NCBI RefSeq assembly: GCF_030027245.1
Contig: NZ_JASERT010000001.1
Location: 1,542,501 to 1,606,500, forward strand
Direction of reading: 5' to 3'
Length of the DNA: 64,000 bases
Source of the DNA: Asticcacaulis sp. EMRT-3
Lineage (GTDB): Bacteria > Pseudomonadota > Alphaproteobacteria > Caulobacterales > Caulobacteraceae
This document shows, piece by piece, positions 51,717 to 63,881 of the stretch. A model generated the notes under the pieces. It was given only the letters and a program-made list of their open reading frames with translations. It did not search any database and had not been told where the DNA came from. The position numbers and the translations under genes were made by a program. Each line of letters starts with the position of its first letter. Position 1 is the stretch's first letter.

Positions 51717-52715
51717 ATGACCGATTCCGTGAAAACCAAAAGCGCGCCGCGCGGCCTCTATCCCGACATCGCCCCCTATGATGCCGGCCATATGCCGACC
51801 GGCGGCAAGCATCGCATCTATTATGAGCAGTGCGGCAATCCCGAAGGTCTGCCCGTGGTGGTGCTGCATGGCGGGCCCGGCGGCGGCGTGTCGCCCAATC
51901 TGCGCTGCTATTTCAATCCCGATGGCTATCGCATTATCCTGTTCGACCAGCGCGGCTGTGGAAAATCGACGCCGCACGCCTCGCAGGATATATCGCTCGA
52001 CGACAACACCACCTGGCATCTGGTGGCCGATATTGAGGCCCTGCGCCAGCGTCTCGGTATCGAGAAATGGGTGGTGTTCGGCGGCTCATGGGGCTCCACC
52101 CTGTCGCTGGCCTATGCGCTCAAACATCCCGACCGCGTGCAGGGCCTGATCCTGCGCGGCATTTTTCTGGTGCGCCAACAGGAGCTGGACTGGTTCTATC
52201 AGCAGGGCGCCAGCCAGCTCTATCCCGACCTCTGGGAAGGCTTTCTGGCACCGATCCCCGAAGCCGAACGCGGCGATCTGTTGAGCGCCTATGTCAAACG
52301 CCTGAACGGTGCCGACAAGACCGAGCGCATCCGCTGCGCCCTGGCGTGGAGCGGCTGGGAAGGCGATACCCTGTCGATCGATGGCCCGCCCGACGCCGCC
52401 TCGAAATTCTCCGATCCCGATTTCGCCGTGGCTTTCGCCCGCATCGAGAGCTGGTATTTCCAAAATGGCGGCTTTTTCGAAAGCGATAACTGGGTGCTGG
52501 ACAATATCGACCGCATCCGCCACATCCCCGGCTGGATCGTGCAGGGCCGCTATGATGTGGTCACGCCGATGACCACGGCCTGGGATTTGCACCGCGCCTG
52601 GCCGGAAGCGAAGTTCAGACTGGTCAAGAAGGCTGGTCATTCATCCAGCGACCCCGGCATTCTGGAAGGGCTGGTATCCGCTGCCGACGAAGCGCTGACC
52701 CTGCTGGTAAAGTAG
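51717..52715 (+). CDS. pip: Prolyl aminopeptidase
   Basis: The 332-residue alpha/beta hydrolase has VVVLHGGPGGGVSPNLRCYF (oxyanion), ILFDQRGCGKSTPHA, the nucleophile elbow VVFGGSWGSTLSLAYALKHP and a C-terminal GHSSSD with the catalytic His. It removes N-terminal proline from peptides in the cytoplasm. AGGAG lies upstream, although the spacing to the ATG at 51717 is long. Confidence 0.94.
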   Translation: MTDSVKTKSAPRGLYPDIAPYDAGHMPTGGKHRIYYEQCGNPEGLPVVVLHGGPGGGVSPNLRCYFNPDGYRIILFDQRGCGKSTPHASQDISLDDNTTWHLVADIEALRQRLGIEKWVVFGGSWGSTLSLAYALKHPDRVQGLILRGIFLVRQQELDWFYQQGASQLYPDLWEGFLAPIPEAERGDLLSAYVKRLNGADKTERIRCALAWSGWEGDTLSIDGPPDAASKFSDPDFAVAFARIESWYFQNGGFFESDNWVLDNIDRIRHIPGWIVQGRYDVVTPMTTAWDLHRAWPEAKFRLVKKAGHSSSDPGILEGLVSAADEALTLLVK

Positions 52716-52803
52716 GTTTTTGGCCGAGGAATGAAGCTCCGCAAAGCCATAAGCACGAAATCTGCGCTCAGCGCCTTCTCTATTCGGCCAAGTAAAAAGC
52801 AAG

Positions 52804-52927
52804 ATTTGAACCACGGAAAACACAGAAAACACGGACTTAAGGCCCTTGACCCTGTTCTGAGTCGCCCCCCTATGCCTTGATGCCGCGAAGCGGCGATCCG
52901 CGTTTTCCGTGTTTTCTGTGGTTCAAT
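52804..52927. repeat. Long inverted repeat between convergent pip and rodA
   Basis: TTGAACCACGGAAAACACAG and onward (52806-52835) pairs with the segment at 52897-52926 ending CTGTGGTTCAA, about 30 bp per arm with few mismatches, around a 60-bp loop. It may terminate transcription from both sides. The rest of 52716-52960 holds nothing recognisable. Confidence 0.7.
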
Positions 52928-52960
52928 TTAAAACGCTTCACGCCGTCACGGGGCAAAGCC

Positions 52961-54127
52961 TTACTCAAATCTTGAAAAAATCGAGGCTTGCCGTGGCAAC
53001 TCCTGATAGCGGTGAACGCGCACGCCCAGCACCATGCCGAAACCGGTCATGATCATCAGCATGGCCGAGCCGCCATAGGACAGGAGCGGCATGGGCACGC
53101 CGACCACCGGGAACAGCCCCATCACCATCGCGCCATTGATCATGACGTGGATGGCGAAGGTGGCCGTCATGCCTGCCGCCAGCAACCTGCCGAAATGCGA
53201 ATGCGATACCGAAGCCATGCGCAGCGCCATCAGGATGATCACGCCGCACAGGAAAAAGACGGCTAAACCGCCGATAAAGCCCAGTTCCTCGCACACGGCC
53301 GACATGATGAAATCGGTATGTTTTTCGGGCAGGAAGTTAAGCTGGCTTTGCGAGCCCAGCCCCAGCCCCTTGCCGAGCAGACCGCCCGAACCCATAGCGA
53401 TCTTCGATTGCAGGATGTGGTAACCATCGCCCGATGGATCGGATTCGGGGTGCAGGAAGGTCAGGATGCGTTTGCGCTGATAATCGTGCAGCACGAAATG
53501 GAAGGCCAGGGGCACGGCCGGTATCATGGCCGCCAGTCCCAGCGCGATCACCTTCCAGTTCAGACCGGCCAGCACCATCACCGTACCACCGATCAGCACG
53601 ATCATGATGGCCGTGCCGAGATCGGGCTGTTTCATGACGATGGCCGCCGGCAACAGGATAAGTCCCGCCGGGATCAGCAGTTTCCACGAAAAATTGGCGT
53701 CCTTGGCCGAGCATTCATGATAAAAACGCGCCAGCGCCATCACCAGGGCCAGCTTCATAAATTCCGAAGGCTGGAAAGGCGGCAATGGCCCCAGATCGAT
53801 CCAGCGCTGTCCGCCCATATGCACCGAGCCGATCATTGCCGTCAGCACAAGCAACATCAGCAGCACCGCATAGGCCGGATAGCACAGCCACAGCCACATG
53901 CGCAGATCGACCAGGGCCAGACCGAGCATCAGAATCAGACAAACGGCAAAGGTGATCAGTTGCTTATAGGCCCAGGGCTGCCAGCTCATGCCATCTGCGC
54001 TGTACAGGATCATGATGCCGATCCCGGTCAGGGCCACCAGCAGCGCCACGAACAGCCAGTTGATCTGCATCAGCTTGGAATCGTAGCGCTCACGCTGTCC
54101 GGGGCGGGAAAGGGCGGAATCGGCCAT
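52961..54127 (-). CDS. rodA: Peptidoglycan polymerase RodA
   Basis: The 388-residue SEDS membrane protein has about ten helices and the family motifs GGQRWIDLGPLPPFQPSEFM, KQPDLGTAIMIVLIGG, the loop after it with GSQSQLNFLPEKHTDFIMSA and PVVGVPMPLLSYGGSAMLM. It polymerises glycan strands for side-wall growth with PBP2. The ATG at 54127, 7 bp after the mrdA stop, is chosen; a start at 54196 would overlap mrdA. Confidence 0.95.
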   Translation of the reverse strand: MADSALSRPGQRERYDSKLMQINWLFVALLVALTGIGIMILYSADGMSWQPWAYKQLITFAVCLILMLGLALVDLRMWLWLCYPAYAVLLMLLVLTAMIGSVHMGGQRWIDLGPLPPFQPSEFMKLALVMALARFYHECSAKDANFSWKLLIPAGLILLPAAIVMKQPDLGTAIMIVLIGGTVMVLAGLNWKVIALGLAAMIPAVPLAFHFVLHDYQRKRILTFLHPESDPSGDGYHILQSKIAMGSGGLLGKGLGLGSQSQLNFLPEKHTDFIMSAVCEELGFIGGLAVFFLCGVIILMALRMASVSHSHFGRLLAAGMTATFAIHVMINGAMVMGLFPVVGVPMPLLSYGGSAMLMIMTGFGMVLGVRVHRYQELPRQASIFSRFE

Positions 54128-54134
54128 CGCTATC

Positions 54135-56171
54135 TCACAATTTCGTATCGGTGCTGCCGCCCGCCGTGGCGCCTGGCGCGTCGCTTGTCGCGTCACTGGG
54201 CGGGGGCACGGCGTCAGGATCGGTGGCGGCGGCCTTCGAGGCGGCGGCCATACCGGCGCGGTCGATTTCGGTCGTATAGGGCACGGTGATGCGCTGGCGG
54301 ATTTCGGGATCCTTGATCAGGGCCAGCCGCATGATTTCGCGCGCCTTCGGGGCCGCCGCCGTCGAGCCCCAGCCGCCATGCTGCACCACGACGGCGCAGG
54401 CATAGCGCGGTGCATCGGCCGGCGCAAAGGCCACGAACCAGGCGTGGTCACGCAGTTTCCAGTCGCCGACCGCGCCGTGCGCGCCGCGCCCGCCCTTATA
54501 GCTGTAGCCTTGTGCCGTACCGGTTTTACCGGCCATCTTGATCGGCCCCAGGCCCAGATCGGCCACGCCTGCCGCCGTGCCGCCCGCCCCGGTGACATCC
54601 GCCATCGCGGCGCGGACAAAATCGATATGGGCCGGATTGACCGGCAGATCGGGCACATCATCGCCCCGTTTTTGCTCAACCCCACCGATGGATTTGACCA
54701 GGCGCGGCAAAATCGCCTTTTTACCATTGGCCAGCCGCGACACCATCACGCAGTTTTGCAAAGCATTGACATTGGTATAGCCCTGGCCGATGCCGAAGCT
54801 CGGCGTTTCGCCCGGCCACCAGCGCGTATTGGCCGGATTGCTCTTGGCGAAATAATCCTTCTTCCAGGCTATGGTCGGCACCAGACCGGCGCGCTGGCCG
54901 CTGATGCCGATGTCGAAAATTTCGCCGAGGCCAAACTTGTTGGCCACCGCCGCCACCTTATCCGGCCCGCCCATGCTGAGGGCGCACTGATAGAAATAGA
55001 TGTCGCACGAGGTGACGATGGCCTGATGCAGGTCAAGCGCGCCATGCGCCTGATCGCAGGAGAAGACATGGCCGCCGAACGACCAGTGGCGGTTACAGAC
55101 ATGGATGGTGGCCGGATCATAGCCGTTTTCCAGCGCCGCCGTCGCCACCATCGTCTTGAAGGTTGACCCGGGCGCAAAGGTCGAGCCAATCGCCTTGTCG
55201 AGCAAAGGCAGGTGGTCGTAATCGGCCAGCAGCTTATAGGTTTCGCTCGAAATGCCGGAGACGAACAGGTTGGGATCGAAGCCCGGTGACGAGCTCATGC
55301 ACAATATATCGCCGGTGCGGCAATCCATCATCACCGCCGCGCCCGATTCCTCGCCGAACACATCGACGGCGCGCTGTTGCAAATCGGCGTCGAGCGTCAG
55401 GACGATGTCCTCACCCGGCACGGGCGGGATCGATCCGGCGGGGTCTTCCTTGACCACCTGACCGCGTGCATCGACCTCGACCTTCTTGCCGCCCGCCTTG
55501 CCGCGCAACTGGTGGTCATAGGCTTTTTCGATGCCCTGCTTGCCAATACGGAACGAAGGATGGTGCAGCAGGCTGGGGTCGGCGTCTGGCAGGGCCAGTT
55601 CGCGCTTGAGATCCTTGTCGTTGATTTTCGACACATAGCCAACGACGTGCGAAAAGGCGCCGCCATAATAATAGGCGCGCAACTCGTCCATATCGGCCAC
55701 CACGCCCGGAATATCATTGGCGTAAATGCTGACGCGCGAGAAATCATCCCAACTCAGGTCGGAGGCCACCACGGTTGGCACCGAACGCTGGTTCTGGTTG
55801 ATGTCGCGTAAGATGCGGCGGCGCGAGGCGGCCGTCTGCGGCAGGATATACGACACCTGATCGAGCGTGTCGTCAATGTCCTTGACCTCATTGACCTCGA
55901 TCATCACGCGGAAGGACGGCCGGTTACCGGCGATCACCTTGCCGTTGCGATCGAGAATCTGGCCGCGTGGCGGCGGAATGACGCGGAAATTATACTGATT
56001 GCCCGCCGACAGCTTGGCGTATTTCTGGCCTTGCAGGATTTGCAGATGCACCAGCCGTCCGGTCAGGGCGAACAGGCCGAACGCCGTCACCCCGCCCATC
56101 AGGAAGGCACGGCGATTAAACGTGCCCTGGCGTTCATTGACATCGGTGAAAACAATGGAAGGTTCAGCCAT
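54135..56171 (-). CDS. mrdA: Penicillin-binding protein 2
   Basis: The 678-residue transpeptidase has one N-terminal membrane helix (about 25-45), a pedestal domain (RVIPPPRGQILDRNGKVIAG), and catalytic motifs FAPGSTFK (Ser near 335), SCD (near 388) and KTGTAQG (near 547). A Pro/Ala/Asp-rich tail ends the protein. It cross-links peptidoglycan in the elongasome and lies between mreD and rodA with 7-9 bp gaps. Confidence 0.95.
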   Translation of the reverse strand: MAEPSIVFTDVNERQGTFNRRAFLMGGVTAFGLFALTGRLVHLQILQGQKYAKLSAGNQYNFRVIPPPRGQILDRNGKVIAGNRPSFRVMIEVNEVKDIDDTLDQVSYILPQTAASRRRILRDINQNQRSVPTVVASDLSWDDFSRVSIYANDIPGVVADMDELRAYYYGGAFSHVVGYVSKINDKDLKRELALPDADPSLLHHPSFRIGKQGIEKAYDHQLRGKAGGKKVEVDARGQVVKEDPAGSIPPVPGEDIVLTLDADLQQRAVDVFGEESGAAVMMDCRTGDILCMSSSPGFDPNLFVSGISSETYKLLADYDHLPLLDKAIGSTFAPGSTFKTMVATAALENGYDPATIHVCNRHWSFGGHVFSCDQAHGALDLHQAIVTSCDIYFYQCALSMGGPDKVAAVANKFGLGEIFDIGISGQRAGLVPTIAWKKDYFAKSNPANTRWWPGETPSFGIGQGYTNVNALQNCVMVSRLANGKKAILPRLVKSIGGVEQKRGDDVPDLPVNPAHIDFVRAAMADVTGAGGTAAGVADLGLGPIKMAGKTGTAQGYSYKGGRGAHGAVGDWKLRDHAWFVAFAPADAPRYACAVVVQHGGWGSTAAAPKAREIMRLALIKDPEIRQRITVPYTTEIDRAGMAAASKAAATDPDAVPPPSDATSDAPGATAGGSTDTKL

Positions 56172-56180
56172 GCCCTGCCC

Positions 56181-56783
56181 TCACATGAATCTGACATCTG
56201 CGTGGAGGTATTTTTCCAGCAGTATCAGAACGAAAGGAAATAAAAGCGTGGTGGCGAACATCTGCTCGACCACGCCCCACAGGCGCGGCACGGCACCGGC
56301 ATCGAGCGTCATCATCACCGTGGCCAGGGTAAAGAACAGCAACTGGCCCAGCATGAAAATGCCGAAGATGAACAGATTGTCCTGACCGGACAGATAGCTG
56401 CGCAGCATCAGCACCGCGCCATAGACCAGCATCAGCGGCAGGGTCCAGAAACCGAGCGGTGCGCCCCAGAACATATCAAGGAACAGGCCGAGCCCGGCCA
56501 GAATAAACGGCACGATGAAGGAGGGCCGGATCAGTCCCCAGGAAAAGGCCAGGATGAAGGGCGAAACCGGTTCGGGCAGATAAAAGCCGAACGGTTGCCA
56601 GGCGGTGGCCAGAACGATGGTCAGGGCCAAGCTCAACAGGGCGGGCACGATGATCCAGTCCCACGGCGTGATGATCCGCGCCGCCACACCCCCGCGCAGG
56701 CCCGCATTGACCGGCCCGCGCGCCGACATGACGCGGCGTGCGCCCGCAGCCTTTTTCATACCGGGAACCGACGGCATACGCAT
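56181..56783 (-). CDS. mreD: Rod-shape protein MreD
   Basis: The product of about 200 residues has a basic N-terminal tail and five to six membrane helices, with FGFYLPEPVSPFILAFSWGL and LGLFLDMFWGAPLGFWTLPL typical of MreD. The start is ATG at 56783 or GTG at 56786, just after the mreC stop. It bridges MreC and the SEDS/PBP pair in the inner membrane. Confidence 0.9.
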   Translation of the reverse strand: MRMPSVPGMKKAAGARRVMSARGPVNAGLRGGVAARIITPWDWIIVPALLSLALTIVLATAWQPFGFYLPEPVSPFILAFSWGLIRPSFIVPFILAGLGLFLDMFWGAPLGFWTLPLMLVYGAVLMLRSYLSGQDNLFIFGIFMLGQLLFFTLATVMMTLDAGAVPRLWGVVEQMFATTLLFPFVLILLEKYLHADVRFM

Positions 56784-56788
56784 CACGG

Positions 56789-58036
56789 CTATTCCTGTCC
56801 CGCCGAGGCGGGCGGCACGAAGGGCTTCAGCTCCGGCGTGACCGGCAGGGCTTCGGACGCCGCATGGTGCGAAGCGCTGGCCGAGCCCGAAGCCGCCTTG
56901 CTGGCGGCAGGTTTGCTGGCGGATGGCCGTGGCGCAGACGCGCTGGCCGAACTGTGCGGCACGGCGGGCTTCGGCGCCACCGGCGTTTTCACCGGAGCCA
57001 CCGGCGCGGGCGAAGCGTGAGCCGGGACGGCAGGCGACGGCTTTGCAGCCTCCGGCGCGCTGTCGACAGCGGCATGAGACGCCGCAGATCCCGATGCCGC
57101 AGCCGACGACCCGGCCACCTGCGGCAGGGGTGGCGGCGGCAGCAGATCGCTGATCGACGGTGTGCGCAGCAATGTATCGGCATTGGGCAGTTGTGAGAAA
57201 TCCTTATAAAGCAGGACTTTAACGAAATCGATTGGTGCACGGTTGGCATAGAGGCGCACCCGCCATACGCCATCGACGCCCTTGACCGTTTCGCCGACGG
57301 GCAGGCCGCGCGGGAAGACGCCGCCATCGCCTGAGGTCAGCACCTGATCGCCGGGACGCACCGTATCCTTGCCGCGCACCCATTCCAGCTTGGGATAGCC
57401 ACCGCCATCGCCGCTCATCATGGCGCGGCCATCGGAACGCAGGATCATGATCGGCACATGGCTGGAAATATCGGTCACCATCAGCACGCGGCTGACGTGA
57501 GCCGATATGCCGACCACGCGGCCAATCAGTCCCTGATCGGTGATGACCGGATTATCGAAGCGGATGCCGTCCTGCGAACCGGAATTGATCAGGCGGTTAT
57601 TGGCGAACGGGCCGCGCGATACCGAAACCGAACGCGCCGTCACCATATCGACCGGCGGATCGGTGCGCAGTTTCAGCAGCGATTCATAGCGCGTATTGAG
57701 GTCTTTCAGTTCGGTATAGGCGTCCCGATACTGGTTAAGCTCGGCCACCTTCTTCTTGAGCAGGCGGTTTTCGCGCACGGCGAAGAAATAGTCGTCGATC
57801 CAGTTGGTGCCGTCGCCCATCTTGTGAACGGGCCATGACAGGACATTATTGACCGGCCCTGCCGCCGCATCGAAGCCTGAGCGGTTGCCATAGGCCGTGG
57901 CCTCGTCCTGACCGCGCCGGTCGCCCAGAAACATCAGCGCCGCCCCGACGCAGATCACCGCCACCAGCCCCATGACCGTCCAGGTCACCGGCAATTTCAG
58001 ATGCTCGAAATGCTTATTATTGTCCCCGTAAGACAC
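56789..58036 (-). CDS. mreC: Rod-shape protein MreC with long Pro/Ser/Ala tail
   Basis: The 415-residue protein has a membrane helix (about 20-40), a coiled coil (LLKKKVAELNQYRDAYTELK, about 95-115) and the MreC beta domains (SRGPFANNRLINSGSQDGIR through RVLMVTDISSHVPIMILRSD and GDQVLTSGDGGVFPRGLPVG). From about residue 290 a low-complexity tail rich in Pro, Ser and Ala follows. It scaffolds the elongasome in the periplasm. A 248-bp gap separates it from mreB. Confidence 0.94.
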   Translation of the reverse strand: MSYGDNNKHFEHLKLPVTWTVMGLVAVICVGAALMFLGDRRGQDEATAYGNRSGFDAAAGPVNNVLSWPVHKMGDGTNWIDDYFFAVRENRLLKKKVAELNQYRDAYTELKDLNTRYESLLKLRTDPPVDMVTARSVSVSRGPFANNRLINSGSQDGIRFDNPVITDQGLIGRVVGISAHVSRVLMVTDISSHVPIMILRSDGRAMMSGDGGGYPKLEWVRGKDTVRPGDQVLTSGDGGVFPRGLPVGETVKGVDGVWRVRLYANRAPIDFVKVLLYKDFSQLPNADTLLRTPSISDLLPPPPLPQVAGSSAAASGSAASHAAVDSAPEAAKPSPAVPAHASPAPVAPVKTPVAPKPAVPHSSASASAPRPSASKPAASKAASGSASASHHAASEALPVTPELKPFVPPASAGQE

Positions 58037-58284
58037 GCGACCTGATTCCCTTCAGCGCATCCCGAAAGCGCAATGCACTTTCGGATTCAGACGCGCATCA
58101 TAACAAAGATTAGAGCGCAACGACCTGCGGGTGGAAAGTCATTTTGCCCATCGGAGAGCGTCACAAGAAAAGTCTGCGCGATTCGCCTTAACAAGGGCTT
58201 ATGCCGGAGACTTGCGTCCATTTTGTGGACATGGTGCAAAAACTGCGCCGAAAAAGCTCTTATGGGCTGACGGTTCCGATCAGA

Positions 58285-59337
<1,053 letters not shown>

Positions 59338-59606
59338 CTACCTTGGGGCCGCGCGAGGAGGGAAATTCGGGAAGCCGGACGATCCGCTGTGCCAGGCCAA
59401 GAGCGATGAAAAGGCCTGGACTCAGCTTCTGTGCGCCCGGATGACCTCACTTGCCCTTAACTGAAAGCAATTTCAAGGCCCTAGACAGGCCCCATGTCAA
59501 AAAGATAGTTTCAACTCACAAGGGATTTTTTCAAGCAATTGAAAACGCTTGATTATTACATATATCCGGGTTGATGATCACAGAAAATGTCATTAAAGAC
59601 CACGGC

Positions 59607-60356
59607 TTAGGGCCGCTTGCCCTGCTCGGCCCTGTGGCGGCCACGCTCATAGACCTTGCGCGCCGCCAGCATGACGCCCAGCCAGACCACGGCCAGACCG
59701 GCCATGACCAGCGCCATCTTCCAGTCCCCCCCCTTTTGCAGCGAGCTGTAGGACGAGCCAAACAGGGTCACCAGCGCCGTCTTGGGCAGGACGCCCAATG
59801 CACAGCCGGCGAGAAAGCCCGGAAACGAAGCGCGCGAGGCGCCAAAAGCCATATTGACGACGATAAACGGCGCCGAAGGAATATTGCGCACGATGAACGA
59901 AGCCGTAAAGGCGTTGCGTCCCAGATAGGAGGACAGACGATCTAGCCGTTTGCCGCCCCATTTCGTCAGCAGGCCCTGCCCGGCGAAGCGCCCCATATAA
60001 AAGGTCACCACCGCCGAGATCAGGGTGGCGACCCACGAATAAACAAAGCCCCACACCGGCCCGAAAGCCACGACGCAGGCGGCGATCAGCACGAATTGCG
60101 GCGCGCCGAACAGGGCCGATACGCAAAAGACCAGACTGACAATGAGCACAGCCAGCGGCGAATGCCGGTAGGTGGCCATCCAGTGTTCGAGATCTTGCGT
60201 CACCGCCTGCCCCCAGGGCGATTTGCCGATCAGGAAGACCACAGCCATCAGCGCCAGCAGCAGCAGGCTGGCCCAGACGGCGCGCACGGCCCTGGCGTCG
60301 AGATTGACGAAAAAGGACGTAACACGCCGCCATATATGTTGAAGCTTGTTGTGCAT
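59607..60356 (-). CDS. TVP38/TMEM64 (DedA-superfamily) membrane protein
   Basis: The 249-residue protein has about six membrane segments and the motif FGPVWGFVYSWVATLISAVV with FYMGRFAGQGLL, then FIVRNIPSAPFIVVNMAFGA, typical of the SNARE-associated/VTT domain. VTT proteins are thought to move lipids between leaflets. The ATG at 60356 is preferred to an earlier in-frame start at 60401. Confidence 0.88.
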   Translation of the reverse strand: MHNKLQHIWRRVTSFFVNLDARAVRAVWASLLLLALMAVVFLIGKSPWGQAVTQDLEHWMATYRHSPLAVLIVSLVFCVSALFGAPQFVLIAACVVAFGPVWGFVYSWVATLISAVVTFYMGRFAGQGLLTKWGGKRLDRLSSYLGRNAFTASFIVRNIPSAPFIVVNMAFGASRASFPGFLAGCALGVLPKTALVTLFGSSYSSLQKGGDWKMALVMAGLAVVWLGVMLAARKVYERGRHRAEQGKRP

Positions 60357-60387
60357 TGCACACTTTATCGTTTGGAGGCTAAACTGA

Positions 60388-61918
<1,531 letters not shown>

Positions 61919-61953
61919 ACGGGCAGGCTCACGAAAAGACGCGACTTGACAAA

Positions 61954-61985
61954 AAAACGGCGGCAGAGCCTTCTGTCGCCGTTTA
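61954..61985 (+). terminator. Probable intrinsic terminator after the aminotransferase
   Basis: AAACGGCGGCAGA and TCTGTCGCCGTTT form a 13-base stem with one mismatch around GCCT. The T-run is short (TTTATAAT). Confidence 0.6.
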
Positions 61986-62100
61986 TAATCCTGAAGCGGC
62001 GGGGGCCGAATCTCAGGGCCGGGTTCCGGGCCGGGTCATTGGGGGGTAACCGGCGTTCGTGCGATCCGAATGCCGGGAAACGTGGAGATACAGGTCACAC

Positions 62101-63243
62101 ATGATGCTTCACCTGCTCTCGACCTGGCTGGTTTCACCTTTGATCCTGCTGATCGGATTCGCGGCGGCGATTGTCGTGACGACAGCTCTGTCATGGCTGG
62201 TGATGCGCGGAGGCCCGATTGATTGCCCGCGCGAACGCGGTGCCCATGACCAGCCCACCCCGACCAGCGGAGGTCTGGCTATGATCGGCGGTACGGCGCT
62301 GGCCGTCGGGCTGGTCGTCTGGCTTTTCGGCGCGCAGATTCCGGGCGGCGCGCGTGACGGTTTGCTGCTGCTCGCCTTCGCCAGCCTGATGGGCCTGTGC
62401 GGGGCGCTCGATGACGTGTTCGACCTGCCAGCCCGATTGCGGCTCGGCTTTCAGGTCGTGCTCAGCCTGGCCTTTTCCAGCCTTTATCATGTCACCCAGC
62501 TCGATTTTGGCCCCGGCCTGATCCTGAACCTGCCGGTCTGGGTGAGTATCGCAGGCAGCACCCTCTGGCTCGTTCTCGGCATCAATGCCATAAATTTCAT
62601 GGACGGCGCCAATGGTCTGGCCGTCGGCAGCCAGACCCTTGCGCTGGCGGTGTTTGCCTTGCTGATCCTGCTGCTGGCCCCCCTCAGCCCGATTGGGGCC
62701 TGGCTCGGTTTGCCGCTGGTCATCGCCGTCTGCGCTATCGGTGCGCATCTCGGTTTTCTGCCGTTCAACCTGCCGCCGGGCCGCACCCGTCGCGCACTCG
62801 CCTTTCAGGGCGATGCCGGTTCCTTGTTCGGCGGGGCCCTGATTACCGGCCTCACCCTGATGGTGCGCGCTTACGGCGTTGGTTCGGTGTGGATCGGCGG
62901 CTTCGTGCTGGCGCCTTTGCTGGTCGATGTGGTGCTGACCCTGATCGTGCGTGCCCGTCATGGCCAGAATCTGATGCGTCCGCATAAGGAGCACCTCTAT
63001 CAGCTCTGGCTGCAAAAGCGCGACCCCAGCCATCTGCGGCTGGCCTGGCGAATCTGGCTCCTGATCGCCGCCTCCAGCGGGGTGGGGCTGGCAGCCCGGC
63101 TGATCGACTGGCGTTACCATACCGATATTCGCTTCATTGCCCTGGCCTGCGTCCTCGCTTTTTACAGCCTGGGCTGGATGCGCCTGCGTGAACGTCTGCT
63201 GGCCGCCCCGGTCAAAGGCACGACGGCTGTCAGCCAGGCCTGA
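62101..63243 (+). CDS. Undecaprenyl-phosphate sugar-1-phosphate transferase (WecA/MraY-like)
   Basis: The 380-residue membrane protein has ten or so helices and the superfamily motifs DQPTPTSGGLAMIGG, CGALDDVFDLPARLRLG (Asp pair), INFMDGANGLAVG, LGFLPFNLPP and FQGDAGSLFGG. It transfers a phospho-sugar to undecaprenyl phosphate, starting an O-antigen or exopolysaccharide unit; mraY itself normally lies in the dcw cluster, so WecA-like is favoured. The start at 62101 follows GGAG. Confidence 0.88.
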   Translation: MMLHLLSTWLVSPLILLIGFAAAIVVTTALSWLVMRGGPIDCPRERGAHDQPTPTSGGLAMIGGTALAVGLVVWLFGAQIPGGARDGLLLLAFASLMGLCGALDDVFDLPARLRLGFQVVLSLAFSSLYHVTQLDFGPGLILNLPVWVSIAGSTLWLVLGINAINFMDGANGLAVGSQTLALAVFALLILLLAPLSPIGAWLGLPLVIAVCAIGAHLGFLPFNLPPGRTRRALAFQGDAGSLFGGALITGLTLMVRAYGVGSVWIGGFVLAPLLVDVVLTLIVRARHGQNLMRPHKEHLYQLWLQKRDPSHLRLAWRIWLLIAASSGVGLAARLIDWRYHTDIRFIALACVLAFYSLGWMRLRERLLAAPVKGTTAVSQA

Positions 63244-63258
63244 TTCAGACGTTTGATT

Positions 63259-63690
63259 TCAGGTCTGGTCTTCGGGATCGACCCGCCCGCGTCCGGCCTT
63301 GACCGTAGCCCGGATCGCCTTTCCCACCAGCCGACGCTGCACCGAACCGCGCGTCGGCTTGGTTTTGATGCGTGGCGGCGGCGGCGGTTCGGCGGCCTTT
63401 TGCACCAGTTCGACGAAGCGCTGCAATGCCGCCTTGCGGTTCATATCCTGCGTGCGGTGGGTCTGGACGAACAGCACCAGCTCGCCCTCCTGCGTCACCC
63501 GGCGGCCGCCTAATCTGGTCAGCCTCTGCTTGATGTCGTAAGGCAGGCTCCAGTTGTTGACGATCGAAAAGCGCAGTTCCACCGCCGTCGAAACCTTGTT
63601 GATATTCTGGCCGCCCGCGCCCGAGGCGCGCACGAAGGTTTCGTGCAACTCATCGTCAGGTACAGAAAGGCGCGGCGTGATATAGACCAT
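63259..63690 (-). CDS. arfB: Alternative ribosome-rescue factor ArfB (YaeJ)
   Basis: The 143-residue protein has the GGQ hydrolase motif in FVRASGAGGQNINKVSTAVE near residue 27 and a Lys/Arg-rich C-terminal tail (RIKTKPTRGSVQRRLVGKAI) that enters the empty mRNA channel. It releases peptides from stalled ribosomes. Its 3' end faces the transferase gene. Confidence 0.93.
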   Translation of the reverse strand: MVYITPRLSVPDDELHETFVRASGAGGQNINKVSTAVELRFSIVNNWSLPYDIKQRLTRLGGRRVTQEGELVLFVQTHRTQDMNRKAALQRFVELVQKAAEPPPPPRIKTKPTRGSVQRRLVGKAIRATVKAGRGRVDPEDQT

Positions 63691-63724
63691 GCCGCGCCCT
63701 TATCAGAAAAATTAAGCTCTGTCC

Positions 63725-63880
63725 GGATTCGCGTCAGGGCGAGCCGAGAATGGCGCTTTTCGAGCAACGGAGCGGAGCCTACCGTGCTCAAGGAGCAAAG
63801 CGTTCGCACACCTTAAATGTGTAGGTGAGCACCGGAAGCGCAGACAAGCGCCAATTCGCAGGCCGCCCTCACGCGAATTC
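63725..63880. repeat. Long imperfect palindrome between arfB and dps
   Basis: GGATTCGCGTCAGGGCGAGC near 63725 pairs with the end GGCCGCCCTCACGCGAATTC (63861-63880), and the inner parts (TGGCGCTT / AAGCGCCAAT) also pair. The middle has two GAGCA..CGGAGCG-like units. It fills the space between the arfB start and the dps stop. Confidence 0.7.
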
Positions 63881-63881
63881 T

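Noticed and set aside
52716..52960. Small RNA between pip and rodA
   Set aside because: The inverted repeat could fold, but no promoter could be identified, so a terminator or repeat is the simpler reading.
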